From: Pleurotus ostreatus/Saccharomyces cerevisiae fusant
Taxonomy: Eukaryota; Opisthokonta
Direction of reading: 5' to 3'
DNA: 64,000 nt
NCBI GenBank assembly: GCA_024196135.1
Contig: JAMQCK010000104.1
Coordinates: forward strand, 1-64,000
A program made the position numbers and the translations under genes. Shown here in pieces: positions 1 to 11,099 of the stretch. The stretch's first letter is position 1; each line of letters opens with the position of its first letter. Under the pieces are notes generated by a model. That model worked only from the letters and a program-made list of their open reading frames with translations, did not search any database and was not told the DNA's origin.

Positions 1-97
1 ACGCGTCCTTGATGTGTTGGGAATAGAGGTCGTGCACGGGATTGAACCTGCCGGTGGTCAACGGCCTAACTTGTGAACTCAGCCAGGACGTCACCAT
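1..97 (-). CDS. Possible 5' end of a gene running off the left edge
   Basis: On the minus strand an ATG at 97 opens a frame that stays open for 32 codons to the window edge, beginning MVTSWLSSQV. I do not recognise the protein. If real, it is divergent from KAE1 with about 170 bases between the two start codons. The support is only an open frame with plausible composition, so it may be chance. Confidence 0.25.
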   Translation of the reverse strand, partial: MVTSWLSSQVRPLTTGRFNPVHDLYSQHIKDA

Positions 98-270
98 GGA
101 CTTACGTAGATGCGCTACATATACCTCTCTCGAGCTATCCTTAAAGCATACATGTGCTGCAAACTAGCGATGAGATCCTCGTACACTGAAACCAGGTAAT
201 CGCAGCGGGATCTGAAAGGGAGGAGAGAAGCTCGGCAATCTCCGAACTCAGCTTGCTTTGGACCAACACC

Positions 271-1807
271 ATGCCTGCACGCATCCGCAAGCCATGTCCG
301 CTGAAGAACCCAGGTATGATCCAGCTCATCTTTAGCTTCATAGTACCTCAACATTAGAACCTAACCAGATCGTCCCTACTACGCCCTCGGCCTTGAGGGG
401 TCTGCGAACAAAATCGGTGCCGGCGTGATCAAGCACGCAGAGGACGGCTCCGTCAGCGTCCTCTCGAATGTGCGACACACATATATCACACCGCCTGGCG
501 AGGGCTTTCAGCCGCGTGATACCGCCTTGCACCACCGCGAATGGGCTTTGAAGGTCATCCGCGACTCATTGCGCGATGCAGGTGTCCCGATGAGCGAGCT
601 CGATTGTATATGCTTTACGCAGGGTCGGTATGTCTGTGCCTGGATAAGGACAGAGGACTGACTGCTGGGATTGCATTGTAGGTCCAGGAATGGGCGCCCC
701 GTTACAGTCCGTTGCGCTCGTCGCACGTACGCTGTCGCTGCTCTTCGACAAGCCTTTGGTAGGCGTCAATCATTGTGTCGGCCGTAAGTCATTCCATTTA
801 TCTCCGTACCTCATTGAATCCACCATTTTCTTCTTCTACAGACATCGAGATGGGCCGCGAAATTACCGGCGCCCAAAATCCGGTCGTTCTATACGTCTCC
901 GGCGGGAACACCCAAGTCATCGCCTACTCGCGCCAACGCTACCGCATCTTCGGCGAGACGCTCGACATCGCAGTTGGTAACTGCCTCGACCGCTTTGCGC
1001 GGGTCATCGACTTGCCAAATGATCCGTTCCCGGGGTACAACATCGAGCAGGAGGCGAAGAAGTGGGTTTCTGGGTAGAAAAAAGGGTCTCGAGACACTGA
1101 TCAGTCCAAAATTCAGGGGAAAACGTCTTGTACCTCTGCCGTACACAACAAAGGGGATGGATGTGAGCTTCTCGGGGATTCTCACCGCAATCGAGCAGTA
1201 TACGACGGACAAGCGCTACCGGGACGATGGGAAGGAATACGGACCAAGTAATCTGCTCAGTGAGAAGATGATTCTGAAATCGATGCTGACTACTTTTCTG
1301 CAGACGAAGACATCATCACTCCCGCGGATCTGTGCTTCTCCTTGCAGGAGACTGTCTTTGCGATGCTCGTCGAGATCACGGAGCGCGCGATGGCGCACAT
1401 CGGGAGCAAGGAGGTGCTCGTCGTAGGTGGTGTGGGGTGTAAGTCATCATTCGCTGCCTCTTTCCCTTTGACCATCATTTATTTGACCCGCAGCAAACGA
1501 GCGACTGCAAGGTATGATGGGTACGATGGCAGAAGAGCGTGGAGGCAGGATCTTTGCCACAGATGAGCGGTGCGTAGAAAGTCCACGACAAAATCGAGTG
1601 CTCATCAGTTTGACCAGCTTCTGCATCGACAACGGGATCATGATTGCACAGGCAGGCCTGCTGGCCTTCCGTATGGGTCAGAGAACGCCGCTGAGCAAAA
1701 GTCGCTGCACACAAAGGTAACACTGAAGGATGACTGGCTTTTGAGTCGTATGTTGACCCATCTCAAGGTTCCGAACGGATGAGGTGCACGTCTCGTGGCG
1801 CGCATAA
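271..1807 (+). CDS. KAE1: tRNA N6-adenosine threonylcarbamoyltransferase, KEOPS subunit Kae1
   Basis: Catalytic subunit of the KEOPS complex, which transfers threonylcarbamoyl to A37 of ANN-decoding tRNAs. I join nine exons: 271-313, 369-623, 682-783, 842-1061, 1117-1247, 1304-1438, 1494-1569, 1618-1716 and 1768-1807. They give 366 codons plus stop with every phase consistent. The start at 271 is the one whose exon phase fits [17 protein letters not shown]-fold landmarks are visible: the phosphate-1 loop region [11 protein letters not shown], the metal-binding NHCVGHIEMG with two histidines, the SGGNTQV loop, VSFSGI, and VGGVGSN near the C-terminus. The end [13 protein letters not shown] is complete. 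The position usually Cys in VGGVGCN is Ser here, formed across an intron. Length matches the family. Confidence 0.95.
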
Positions 1808-1864
1808 GCCAGATATTGCCCGAAATGTATAGTATGTACGCTGTATCCCTGTATCCTTACGCAT

Positions 1865-2971
1865 CTATCCCACCACGTACTTCGCAACGAGGGCATATCC
1901 CTCAGGATCGTTCTCCCTCAAATCACTTGCCACCGTATCGTAGTAACCCCACCACCATCGCTCCAGGACGTCCGCATCGCTCTCCCCCTTCGGTCGCGGC
2001 ACCTCCCATGGCTTTCCTGTTAGGATGTAGTGTACGCACTGCACTATGTCGTCACGCCACGCATTGGTGTGCACCGTCCGCAGCGTACGCAGTGCGTTGT
2101 AGTACCAAGGCAGGGGGCGCCAACGTCCGTGGAAGAAAGCAGCCAGGAGGTCCTGATCGGGGAACTTGAATTCCGATATACGCGGGGTGGTAGCCAGGAA
2201 GTCATAAATAGCGTCGGCCAGTCTGCGCGACGGGTTGAGGACGACGGTGCCAGAGTTCAACAACGTGTACGGTCTGGGACCGCTCGTGGGTGTCACGGGC
2301 TTGTCGAGGGGGTGTTTGAGAGCCGTGAAGGCGCAGTTAGCGGGGATCCTGTGACCGTGGTAAGGCCTTCATGAAGATCAACATTGTACTTGTTCGCACG
2401 AACCAGTCTTTGGGATAGTGGGGTATCTTCCGCGGGTTGCATGCGCAGGCGTGCGCGGCGGCGATCTCGTCCGCGGGGAGATCAATGTCAAACAGATCGT
2501 CCATGTTTTTCACGACCGCCATGTCTGCGTCCAGAAGGACTAGGCGCTATTAACGCGAGTCAGCTTCTGAATTGCTAGGCCACAGAATATTCGTGCGTAC
2601 GTCGTATTCTTCTAGCTCGAAGACCCTGCGTTTGTCAGCGTTCCCCCCTGAGTACAGCGTCGTCCGATCACCCACCTCAGCTTCGTCCATGTCTCCTCGA
2701 ACCGCGCGTCGGCGAGGGTATGCCTGGCCACGGCTGGGTATAGGCCTTCTATGTCCCTCAAGGGGATCCCCCGCTTCGTGAGGACCCTGCGGGCGGCGGC
2801 GGGAAGTGCCGGCGTGACCATCACCACTAGGGGGTACTTGCTACCCACAGCGCGCAGGCCCTGCTCGAGGACGAGCACGCCGGCGAGGTAGGCCTCCTTC
2901 GTGAGCAGCGTCGCGTACGCGCGCGCCATGGTGATAGCAGCTGGCAAGGGGCAGTCCACGAAATTTGACAT
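1865..2971 (-). CDS. Glycosyltransferase family 8 (glycogenin/galactinol-synthase type)
   Basis: Predicted retaining glycosyltransferase using a nucleotide sugar. Four exons on the minus strand (2971-2676, 2625-2601, 2546-2404, 2348-1865) give 315 residues with consistent phases. The second exon is only 25 bases. The N-terminus ARAYATLLTKEAYLAGVLVL is the typical GT8 beginning. LLDADMAVV carries the DxD motif that binds metal and sugar nucleotide. PYTLLNSGTVVL and PDQDLLAAFF are the following GT8 blocks, and a tryptophan-rich tail closes the protein. There is no signal peptide or membrane segment, so a cytosolic location is likely. ATG 2929 lies in a better start context (ACCATGG) and begins at MARAYATLL, so the first 14 residues are doubtful. 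The sugar donor and acceptor cannot be told from sequence. Confidence 0.85.
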
Positions 2972-3185
2972 AGCCTCAAATACGGCATCTGGGGCGCCCG
3001 TTGGGCGCAGCGTTCCACGTTATCGCCTCCGTTCTCATACTAAGACACTTTCAGCGGAAAAAATCACACACGAAGGGGGCAGTGGGCAGCTCATATCATA
3101 GGCATGGTTCGAGCATATGCGATACAGTGTATGCGACAGAGACGTGTAGAAGAGATGGATGCATCAGGCTGGGAGCGGGGCGCAA

Positions 3186-3582
3186 TCACCTCAAGCGGCT
3201 GGATGGGCGGCGATATCAGTTATTGCGCTATTGATATGGGGGATGGCGGGTACGCACCGTGCCTCACGCTCAGACTCGAGCAGAGCAAGGATGTCCTCCT
3301 CACGGACCGGGCCCTTGACGTTGCGGACGATCGACCGGGAGGTGTCGTCCATGAACTCGACGCGAACCTGCGTCACACCACCACGAGACCCCGTGCGGCC
3401 GAGGACCTGAAGGGATGTTCAGCGCTCATGTTGTGGGATGGGGGAAGGGTTGGTAGGATGGGGTGGCGGAATGATATGAACCTTGATGACTTTAGCGAGC
3501 TTGACGGGGGCTTTTGAGGAGGAATCCTGGCATCGAGTTCAGTAACGAGCATGATCATTCTCGCAATCGTGCCGCTCACCAT
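3186..3582 (-). CDS. RPS28: Small ribosomal subunit protein eS28
   Basis: Component of the 40S head near the mRNA exit. Spliced exons 3582-3580, 3526-3482, 3406-3258 and 3198-3186 give 69 residues, the normal length. [32 protein letters not shown] and the C-terminus [12 protein letters not shown] are diagnostic. The first coding exon is only the ATG: a GTGAGC donor follows it at once, and the next exon begins with GAT TCC TCC. The last exon adds only 13 bases (the end of an Arg codon, RLR and the stop). All three introns are 52-76 bases long. Confidence 0.95.
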
Positions 3583-3958
3583 CGTGGGGTCTTTTGGTCG
3601 ACGAGCGCGAGTGCAACGGTGATGCGGCGATCGATTCTTTTCGTTGATGGATGCGAGAGGAAATAAGGTTTCGGCGAGCACCGAGCATCGGCACTTTCCG
3701 GTGGCGTGTGGCGTCTGTGAGTCACACTTGCTGGGTAGGGCGGCACGAAGGCGGCGATGTATACAGCGCAAAAGGCATATAGGTACATAGAACATGCAAG
3801 AAGGACTAGGTTCGCATAGTTGGAAGGATATCAGGTAGGGGAAGATGCAAAGCAAGTGAATAAACAATGGTATGAATAAATACGCATAAATCAGTCCTTG
3901 AACGAGAAATATAGCGGTCGACAAGAAATCCAAGAAAGCAGTCCAAGAAGCAAGGATA
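3583..3958. other. Intergenic: RPS28 promoter and 3' end of the DUF6697-like gene
   Basis: The stretch holds the RPS28 upstream region (minus-strand start at 3582) and the 3' flank of the next minus-strand gene. I see no further gene or clear repeat. Confidence 0.6.
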
Positions 3959-6237
3959 TCATACGTGTTTCCTGGGAGATTTGCGCAAGGGAAGCGGGGT
4001 AACAGGCTCGCCAACGTCGCCCTCGTAAGCATCGTCGTCTTCGACTGCGTCCCTGCGCCGCTTGCCCCTCGCCTTCGCGCTGGGTGTGGAGGTAGGAGTG
4101 GGGAGCTGGAGCTGCAGGGCGTTGAGGATGTCTTGGACGAAGTCGTTCTCGAACCCGACGCAAATGAGCCGCACGCAGGGTACGCGGAGGCCACCGTTGT
4201 CGTAGTCTGTACGGATTTGCTTGACGTTCGACTGCGGTTGTCCTGTCTTCTTTGCCGTCACGAGAGCGTAACTGTCCTTGAACTGAGGGGGGTCGTCAAC
4301 GATGATACACAGGAGGGGTAACGTTTGCACGCACATTCGCATTCATAGCACCCCACTCTTCCGGTGTCAAGTCCTGTACACGCTTCGCCTGGTACGTCCC
4401 CATATACATACACCGCTGCGGCGCCACAGTCACGAACAGCGGACATGTCTCCTCTTGCTCGAACGTCCCAGCATCTTGCCCCAGCCCGACGAACATATAC
4501 CCGTGCTTTCCCGGTGTATCCGGGCACCAGGGGTTCAGCTCGAGCCCAGGACAGAGGTAGACCGCCACTCCATGTTTCGCTGCTACTTTCTTTTCTCCAC
4601 GCCGGTCTGCCGCGATCCTGTACACGCTGCTTTGTTAGAGGATTGCACGGGCGATGGCAGCGCAGTACACACCTTGCGATGAGCGCCTGCTTGTTGGCCC
4701 CGAGAACCGATTGCAGCTGCGTGCGCGAAAACGCATTCTGCTGCATTGTCTCCTCTGACAAGTCCACGACGATCTGTGGAAACTCATCCAACGCCTTCCT
4801 CCGCTCCTCAGGCATCAGACTGCGGGGTCCTGAAGGGTCAGCTCAATGAGGACCGCAGATTGAATACCGAGCAACACGTACCCTGAGTCGGCGTCTCCAC
4901 ATCGTCGTCCGGTATCTCGATGACCTCGTCCTCCTCCTTCACCGATACCGCCTTCTCTTTCCCCTTCCCCTTCACTCGCTCGTTTCCAAACCCCAACACC
5001 TCCGCCAGCGGCCGTGGGCGTGCCTGCGTCACAATACTCCCTGGCGAGTGCTGCGACTTCGTCGAGCGGTGCCCCACCCGCCGCGGCGTCACTACGCCCG
5101 GGATCGCCGACATCGACGACGGTCTCGGCAGCTTCTGCGCCTCCGGCGACCCCGCGACCATCATGCTCGCCGGGCGCGGCAGCGGCGGGACAGGCGGCGG
5201 CGCATCCGGCGCGGGCACCCTCCCCACGGGCGGCTGCGAGCGGTGCCGGGCGGTGGTGGTGGAGGACATGGAGTCGCGCCGGCGGTGCACGGACTGCTGC
5301 ATGCTCTCGATGCGCTCGCGGAAGTGCTTGAGCTGGGCGTCCTTCGCGTTGAGGTCGTGCTTGAGCCGGTCGTTTTCTTCGCGGAGGCCGGCGTCGGTGA
5401 GGCGGGCGAGGTCTTCGACTTCTTGCTGGGAGATGGCGAGCTCGAGGACGAGGGCGTCTTTCTCGCGGGTGAGCTTCTCGGTTGTCTGGGGGCATTGTGA
5501 GTATCATATTCCCGCGATCCCGTCGCATACCCTTACCTTGGTTAACTCCTCATTCTTCTGTCGCGTCTCTTCAGAGCCCTTCAACTGAAAAGCGGTCAGT
5601 CGTCAAATCTGCGACCCTAACTCTTTACATGCCTGCTGCTTCAGTCCCTCAGCATCCGCGCGTAAGCGCTTCACCTCATCTTCTAACCTAACGCGATCCG
5701 CATCCAACTTGACCACGCGCTGAACGCGCTCCTCGTTGGCGTGTAATTCGCGGTGGTACTTTGAGAACGCGTCAGAAACGAAGCAAACTCATTTTTGATA
5801 GACATACCTTCTGCTTGTACTCCTCCAGCTCGCGCTTCATCTCCTCGTATTCCGCGTGTCCGCGCTCCTGGGCCATACCGAGCGCGTAAAGACGCGTGCT
5901 ATCGGCACCCAAGCTCGACGGACCAGCCGAGTGAGATGCAGGGCCCTTGGACGCGTCGAAAGCCGCGATAGGCTGCGTACTGCTCCCCCCTTCGCACTTC
6001 GACTGTTCTCCCGCATTCGTTGTGACAGCATTGCCGTTGCGCAGACGTTCAAGCTGCAGAGCTTATCAGCTTTTCCCCCCTTCCATGAGCCAAACCACGC
6101 ACCTCCCGCCTGAGCTCCTTATTCTCCTGCCTGACAGCATCCGCGTCCTGCATTTTCAGCGTCATTTCCTGCAGGATCGTCATCACCGTCGGCAGGTGCA
6201 TAGGTGCGGTGCCGTCCGCGGCGCTTGGGGCAGCCAT
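3959..6237 (-). CDS. Coiled-coil protein with a DUF6697-like C-terminal domain
   Basis: Function unknown. The start is ATG 6237 (MAAPSAADGTAPMHLP); the in-frame codon further upstream is GTG. The N-terminal third is heptad-like and charged (MTLKMQDADAVRQENKELRR, later exons with VKRLRADAEGLKQQ and LTREKDALVLELAISQQEVE), predicting a long coiled coil. A Ser/Pro-rich linker with basic clusters follows (HRRRDSMSSTTTARHRSQ). The C-terminal globular part contains PGLELNPWCPDTPGKHGYMF, TPEEWGAMN and VRLICVGFENDFVQDILN, which resembles the uncharacterised DUF6697 domain of basidiomycete proteins as I remember it. The tail KARGKRRRD and PLRKSPRKHV looks nuclear. Introns interrupt the gene repeatedly, and I read the exon joins only approximately in the coiled-coil part. 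Confidence 0.65.
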
Positions 6238-6792
6238 ATTCGCCGAAAGAAGCGGGGGAAGCGGGAAGGGCACTGATTACGATACTATGCGCTTCGCGCG
6301 TTCCCCTTGGTATTTTGCGCGCTCCCAGTACGCAGAAAGACCGTGACAGTTGACGTTGAAGGCAAGAATGAGCTGGAAGGAATGAGTTGAACTTGGCGAC
6401 AATTGTGCATCCGCCATCGCGACGGATTGATTCCGTCACATCCACGTGACATTGACGCGTCGCGACGCGGTCAACTTTTATTGCCATAGCAGTAGCCGAA
6501 GTTGCACTCTGGATGCACTGTCTTGAGAGCCAGAGCCGCAGTCGTTGCGTTGTTCCCACCCATCCGTCGTCCCTCTATAGAGCATCTAGATGTGAATCCT
6601 AAGATATAAACGCAGACCATAGGCGCCTCTGGCACATGTATTGACCCGTACTTTTAGCGTAGCCACCACCCGCACTATCGCGTAGTACACTCCCACCCAC
6701 GAAGCGCATGCATACCACCAGCTCGCAGCCCGGTCGTCTCACTAGTGACTCCATGACAGAGAGGACGAGAAAGACTGTCACAAGACCGCCCC
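6238..6792. promoter_or_regulatory. Upstream region of the DUF6697-like gene with a CG-rich palindrome
   Basis: This holds the promoter of the minus-strand gene starting at 6237 and the 3' flank of PDH E2. At 6456-6469 lies the perfect palindrome CGCGTCGCGACGCG, flanked by TTGA on one side and TCAA on the other with a one-base offset. It includes an ACGCGT (MCB-like) hexamer at 6455-6460. A CACGTG box lies just beside it at 6443-6448. No gene is visible; the longer open frame here looks like chance. Confidence 0.45.
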
Positions 6793-8339
6793 CTAGAGCA
6801 TGAACGTCAAGGGGTTCTCGAGGTAGCCCTTGAACGCCGACAACCACCGTGCGCCAATCGCGCCGTCCACCGTCCTGTGGTCCGAGCTCAGCGTCACCTT
6901 CATGATGTTCGCCGTCTTGAACCCGCGCTCCTCTTCCGGCGCGGGCACGAGCGTCGGCTGCGTCGACCCGACGGCGAGGATGCACGACTGCGGCGGGTTG
7001 ATGATCGCGGTGAAGTGCGAGATGTCGAACATGCCGAGGTTCGAGATGGTGAAGGTGCCGCCCTGGTACTCCTGCGGCTGCAGCTTGCCGTCGCGCGCCT
7101 TCTTCGCGAGCGACTTGGCCTCGGCGGAGATGGTTGCGAGGCCCTTGCCGCCGACGTCCTTGATAATGGGGGTAATCAAGCCAGTCGGGGTGGCCACGGC
7201 GACGGAAATGTCTGCCTTCTTGTATCTGCGGGACGAGTTAGCGAAAGGTTGTACGCAAGTGCGCCGTCCACTCACGTCCGGATGTAGTCACCGAAGAACG
7301 CCGAGTTCGCCTCTGGCACGTCCGCGAGCGCGCAGCCGACAGCCTTGACGACAAAGTCGTTCACGCTGAGCTTCGCGCCCTTGTCCTTCTCCGCGAGCGT
7401 CTTGTTGAACACCTCGCGCAGCTTGAGCACCTTGTCCATGTTGATATCGACGGTGAGGTAGTAGTGCGGGACCTCGACCTTCGACTGGAGCAGGCGCTGG
7501 CCGATCACGCGGCGCATGTTCGACAGCGGCGTGTCCGTGTACTCCTCCGGGGACCCGGCGGGCGCGCCACCAGACACGCCAGCCGGCGCACTGGCAGCAG
7601 CCTCGGGCTTGAACTTCTCAACGTCCTCGCGCAAAATGCGACCCTCCGGACCAGAACCCTTGACCTTAGCGAGGGGGATGCCCTTCTCGAGCGCAATCTT
7701 CTTCGCGATGGGGGACGCGAATATGCGGTCGCCCGCGGGGAGGTCCGCCTTGGACTCGGTCTTCGGCGGGGCGGACTTGGATTCGGAGGGAGGGGGTACT
7801 TCGGACTTGGGAGGCTCGGGCGCCTTCTCCTCCTTCTTGGGGGGCTCGGGCGCTTCAGCAGCCTTCGCCATGTCCGCGGCTTTCGACAGGTCGTCACCCT
7901 CCTCACCAACGATGGCGATAGGCGCGCCGACCTTGACACCCTTGGCACCGTCGTTGACCTGCGCCATGTTAGCGCATGTTCAGACACGCGGAGCACACCA
8001 CGCACGATGATCTTCGCGAGAATACCGTCGTCCTGCGCCTCCACGTCGATTGTCGCCTTGTCGGTTTCCTGTACATCCCGTCAGCGCACCGCCTGCAAGT
8101 AGCCGCGTGCAACGCACAATCTCGAGAAGCACGTCACCCGCCGCGAAGGTCTCGCCCTCCTTCTTTTTCCAGGACGCGATACCACCCTCAGTCATGGTCG
8201 GGCTCATGGCCGGCATATTGAATTGCGCCAGCGCCCTGCGGTATGACGAGGCATGGAGACCTGGGGGATATGAGTTGGCTTTCAACGAGATGGTAAACTA
8301 CTCACGTCTTGCGAAAACGCGGGCAACGGAGGCGGACAT
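6793..8339 (-). CDS. LAT1: Pyruvate dehydrogenase complex E2, dihydrolipoyl acetyltransferase (mitochondrial)
   Basis: Transfers the acetyl group from lipoamide to CoA and forms the core of the mitochondrial PDH complex. Five exons (8339-8306, 8260-8118, 8068-8006, 7958-7276, 7225-6793) give 451 residues with consistent phases. The N-terminus is Arg-rich and lacks acidic residues, as in a mitochondrial presequence ([19 protein letters not shown]). One lipoyl domain follows, with [11 protein letters not shown] and the lipoylated lysine in ETDKAT. Next come an Ala/Pro/Lys/Glu linker and the peripheral subunit-binding domain ([16 protein letters not shown]). The catalytic domain includes [13 protein letters not shown] and the active site [15 protein letters not shown], ending NPLTFML. 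It is divergent from CSL4, with 284 bases between the starts. Lipoyl synthase encoded at 26.7-28.1 kb would act on its lysine. Confidence 0.96.
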
Positions 8340-8623
8340 GGTGGTGGTTCAGGATCGAAAACTCGAACTCGCGCGACGCGGCGAAACGGAAGAGGGACCG
8401 GCTTCGTCCGAAGTTCGGACCGGTCCACCGGCGGTATTTGACATGTCATGATGCCTGTATGTCGCAGACAACGACTGAGCGCGTACTCCGACAGAGTACA
8501 AGTCTTCCTATATAGGCTACAGTCGAGGAGCAAGCCGCAATTCGCTGAGTTACTGTGAAAATCGAGGGGGCTGCATCCTCCGATCACTTTTGCCTTGAAG
8601 GTTGAACTCTGCACCATTCTGCC

Positions 8624-9334
8624 ATGTCCGAAACTGTGCTCCCCGGCCAGCCACTCGTCCTCCCTCGTGGTCCAGTCCCCCAGCTCGGTACAGGCGTATA
8701 CGCGAGGGGGAGCGACGTCCGCGCAAGCCTCATCGGCGTCCCCCGCCACGATGGTCCGGTACGCATCGACCCGCCACTATTCTCGACCTCCGTAGGCTCA
8801 CAATTACCAACCGCCCCAGAAAATCACCATCTCGCGCATCAGACCACATCCCCCCTCCCCAAACTCCGTCGTGCTGGGGTCAGTCATCCGCCTCACGCCG
8901 CTGCAGGCCATCATCGCCATCTCTGTCGTTGACGGTGTTCCCCTGCCTCCTGGTGAGGAGTTCACGGGCGTTATCCGGACGCAGGACGTGCGCGCGACCG
9001 AGAAGGACAAAGTCAAGATCGGCGATTGCTTTCGTGGGGGTGATGTTGTTCGTGGGGTTGTCGTACGTTGTTCTCTTGTGTATCCAGTTGGTCCTTGACG
9101 CGTTCGCAGATCTCCCTCGGCGACGCGCGCAGCTACTTCATCACTACCGCAAGAAACGATCTCGGGGTCGTCTTCGCAACGAGCGACGCAGGTCAGTCCC
9201 GTCCCTCACCCGTGATCGGTGGCTAACTATTCGCAGGCGCTACCATGCAACCCGTCTCATGGCAAGAAATGCGCTGCCCAAAAACTGGAAAAATCGAAAA
9301 GCGCAAGTGCGCAAAGCCAGAAGGCATGCCATGA
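8624..9334 (+). CDS. CSL4: Exosome complex cap subunit Csl4 (EXOSC1)
   Basis: S1/zinc-ribbon cap subunit of the RNA exosome, acting in 3'-5' RNA processing in nucleus and cytoplasm. Exons 8624-8758, 8820-9062, 9110-9191 and 9237-9334 give 185 residues with phases that agree. The N-terminal part has LPGQPLVLPRGPVPQLGTGV. The S1-like domain is seen as VVLGSVIRLTPLQAIIAISV, TGVIRTQDVRATEKDKVKIG and CFRGGDVVRGVVISLGDARS. The C-terminal ribbon appears as EMRCPKTGKIEKRKCAKPEG. It has two cysteines there, fewer than a full zinc ribbon, as in other fungal Csl4 proteins. It is divergent from PDH E2. Confidence 0.93.
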
Positions 9335-9435
9335 TCAAGGAGAAGTGTACACTAGGTTTACATGTGAATCAAAGCCTCATCATCACCATCCGCATCGGTG
9401 GCACAATACCTTCCTAAAACGATCGACGCCGATTC

Positions 9436-10616
9436 TCACGCCCGGGCTTGCGCCTCGATCCCGTGTGCCACCGTGATGCCCATCTCGTCCAGCACACGCA
9501 CGCCCTCCTGAGCCCATGCCTGCACAATCTCCTTGTTCTGGAACCACATCGCCTGTCCGTGATCGACAGATTCCGCGTTCTTCCCCTTGTCGGCCTTCAG
9601 CCCCGCAGGACGCATGATGTTGCCCTTTTCGATCCACGCCGCCACGTCCCCGACCTCCTTCAGGCGACTGATGATGCCTACGACAGCGAGGAGTGCCGCG
9701 TCGACATCGGCGGGCACACGCCCGTCTTTTGCGGCGGCGTCGACTTGCTGCTTTCCGGAGATCGTGGCCGCTTGCATGCTCGCAGCCAGATCGTCCAGGG
9801 CGTCCTTGGTCACAGCCCGTGTGGTCGAGCTCCTCGTCTTCGTATGTTTTGCGCGCGCGATGGCTGCTATGTCGGCGTCGCGAGTCTAGGTAATGATTGT
9901 TAGACGGGCGCGTGGATGTATTGACGCGAACAAGAAGACCTCACCTCAAGAGTGTATTCAGGAAGACACAGGTGATTGTATGGCTGCATGTGTGCCTTGA
10001 GCACGGAGTCATCGACGAGGACCGTCGTCTTGCCCGAGTGCCTGCGCATCGCCTGCCACACTTTCTCCAGATCCTTTGTCGTTTGCGTCTTCGAGTCTGC
10101 CATGCTCCGTTAGCCATCTCACAAGGCCATTCCCCGAAACCCGCACTAGCACGGCGATCTACTCACAGTACTCCGCCTGACTCAACCCCATATCATCCCG
10201 CGTCCACACCGCGGTCAATGCCCGACGCGCATCCCCCGGAAAGGCGTGCGCGACCATGCTCTCGATGCTCTTCGGCTGCGCCGAGCTCCAGACCATGGAG
10301 TCGAGCCAGGCCCGTGTGGATGGATGCGTCAAGAATTTGCGGAAGGTGCGCAGGTAAGGCCGCGAGTAGACGACGCGTGGGGCGGGAGGAGCTCGAGCCT
10401 AGTATGGGGTAAGCAAGACAGATTGTCTTTCAGAATAGGGGGAGAGTTTTCGTTGGTGAAAGCCGTGGAATCGGCTTGCAAGGAAGAGGTCAAAGAGCAA
10501 CTCACATATCCCCCACGCCCGCGGGGCCCCTTGGAGCCCTCGAACTTCGAGCGCACGACGAGAGTCCCATTAAGGTCGAGGACGACGAGCTTCTTAGGCG
10601 GAGAGGAAGAGGACAT
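9436..10616 (-). CDS. FCP1/NIF-like HAD-fold protein with a DLNGT motif
   Basis: Belongs to the FCP1-homology (NLI-interacting factor-like) branch of HAD phosphatases. The ATG at 10616 starts MSSSSPPKKLVVLDLNGTLV. Exon 1 is 10616-10506 and exon 2 begins at 10398 with RVVYSRPYLRTFRKFLTH. Later blocks are WLDSMVWSSAQPKSIESMV, VWTRDDMGLSQAEYYSKTQT and TTVLVDDSVLKA, which match FCP motifs II and III in order. A C-terminal helical extension follows (MTKDALDDLAASMQAATISG to GITVAHGIEAQARA). The usual DxDx(T/V) motif is D-L-N-G-T, so the second Asp, normally the acid/base, is Asn. It could be a catalytically weak phosphatase or a substrate-binding pseudo-enzyme. Its partner is unknown. Confidence 0.8.
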
Positions 10617-11099
10617 GGCAGAGGAGTATGTTCGCAGAAGAGGTGTGGGATGGCGTTGCTTGACGAAAGGACCGGCGCTGGGCAGAGGCAGGTGCTTGGG
10701 AGCGCAAAATGCAGATAAGCGCGAATATATAGAGCAAGTAGGACGCCCCAGCCACGCATGCGCAAGCATCTCAGCGACGTAAGAGAATCCTAACTGAATT
10801 TGAGGACCAGTTGGTCGATACTAGGGTTTTCTCAAGTCGAAATAGCTGCCTCCGCTCCGGCGTTTGCCGGTTGTGACAGAGTGATGCGTTATTCAAATCC
10901 AAGCTTACCTTGAACGCTCTTGGAGCCAGTCTTTTCCTGCAGCTATGTCTGTAGAACCCTTCACGGAAATCTAGACACGGGCTCTCGGGTATCATACTGC
11001 AACGCCTAAGTTTCGCCTTAGTCTCCGTGACTGCCACAGGACTGCAATGAGTCACGCTGACAAGTTCTGGAGTACATAAATGTGTGCGAGGTGGAGGCC
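10617..11099. other. Divergent promoter between the FCP-like and 2OG-oxygenase genes
   Basis: The two starts face away from each other across about 480 bases. I see no additional gene. The region is less GC-rich than the flanking coding DNA. Confidence 0.5.
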
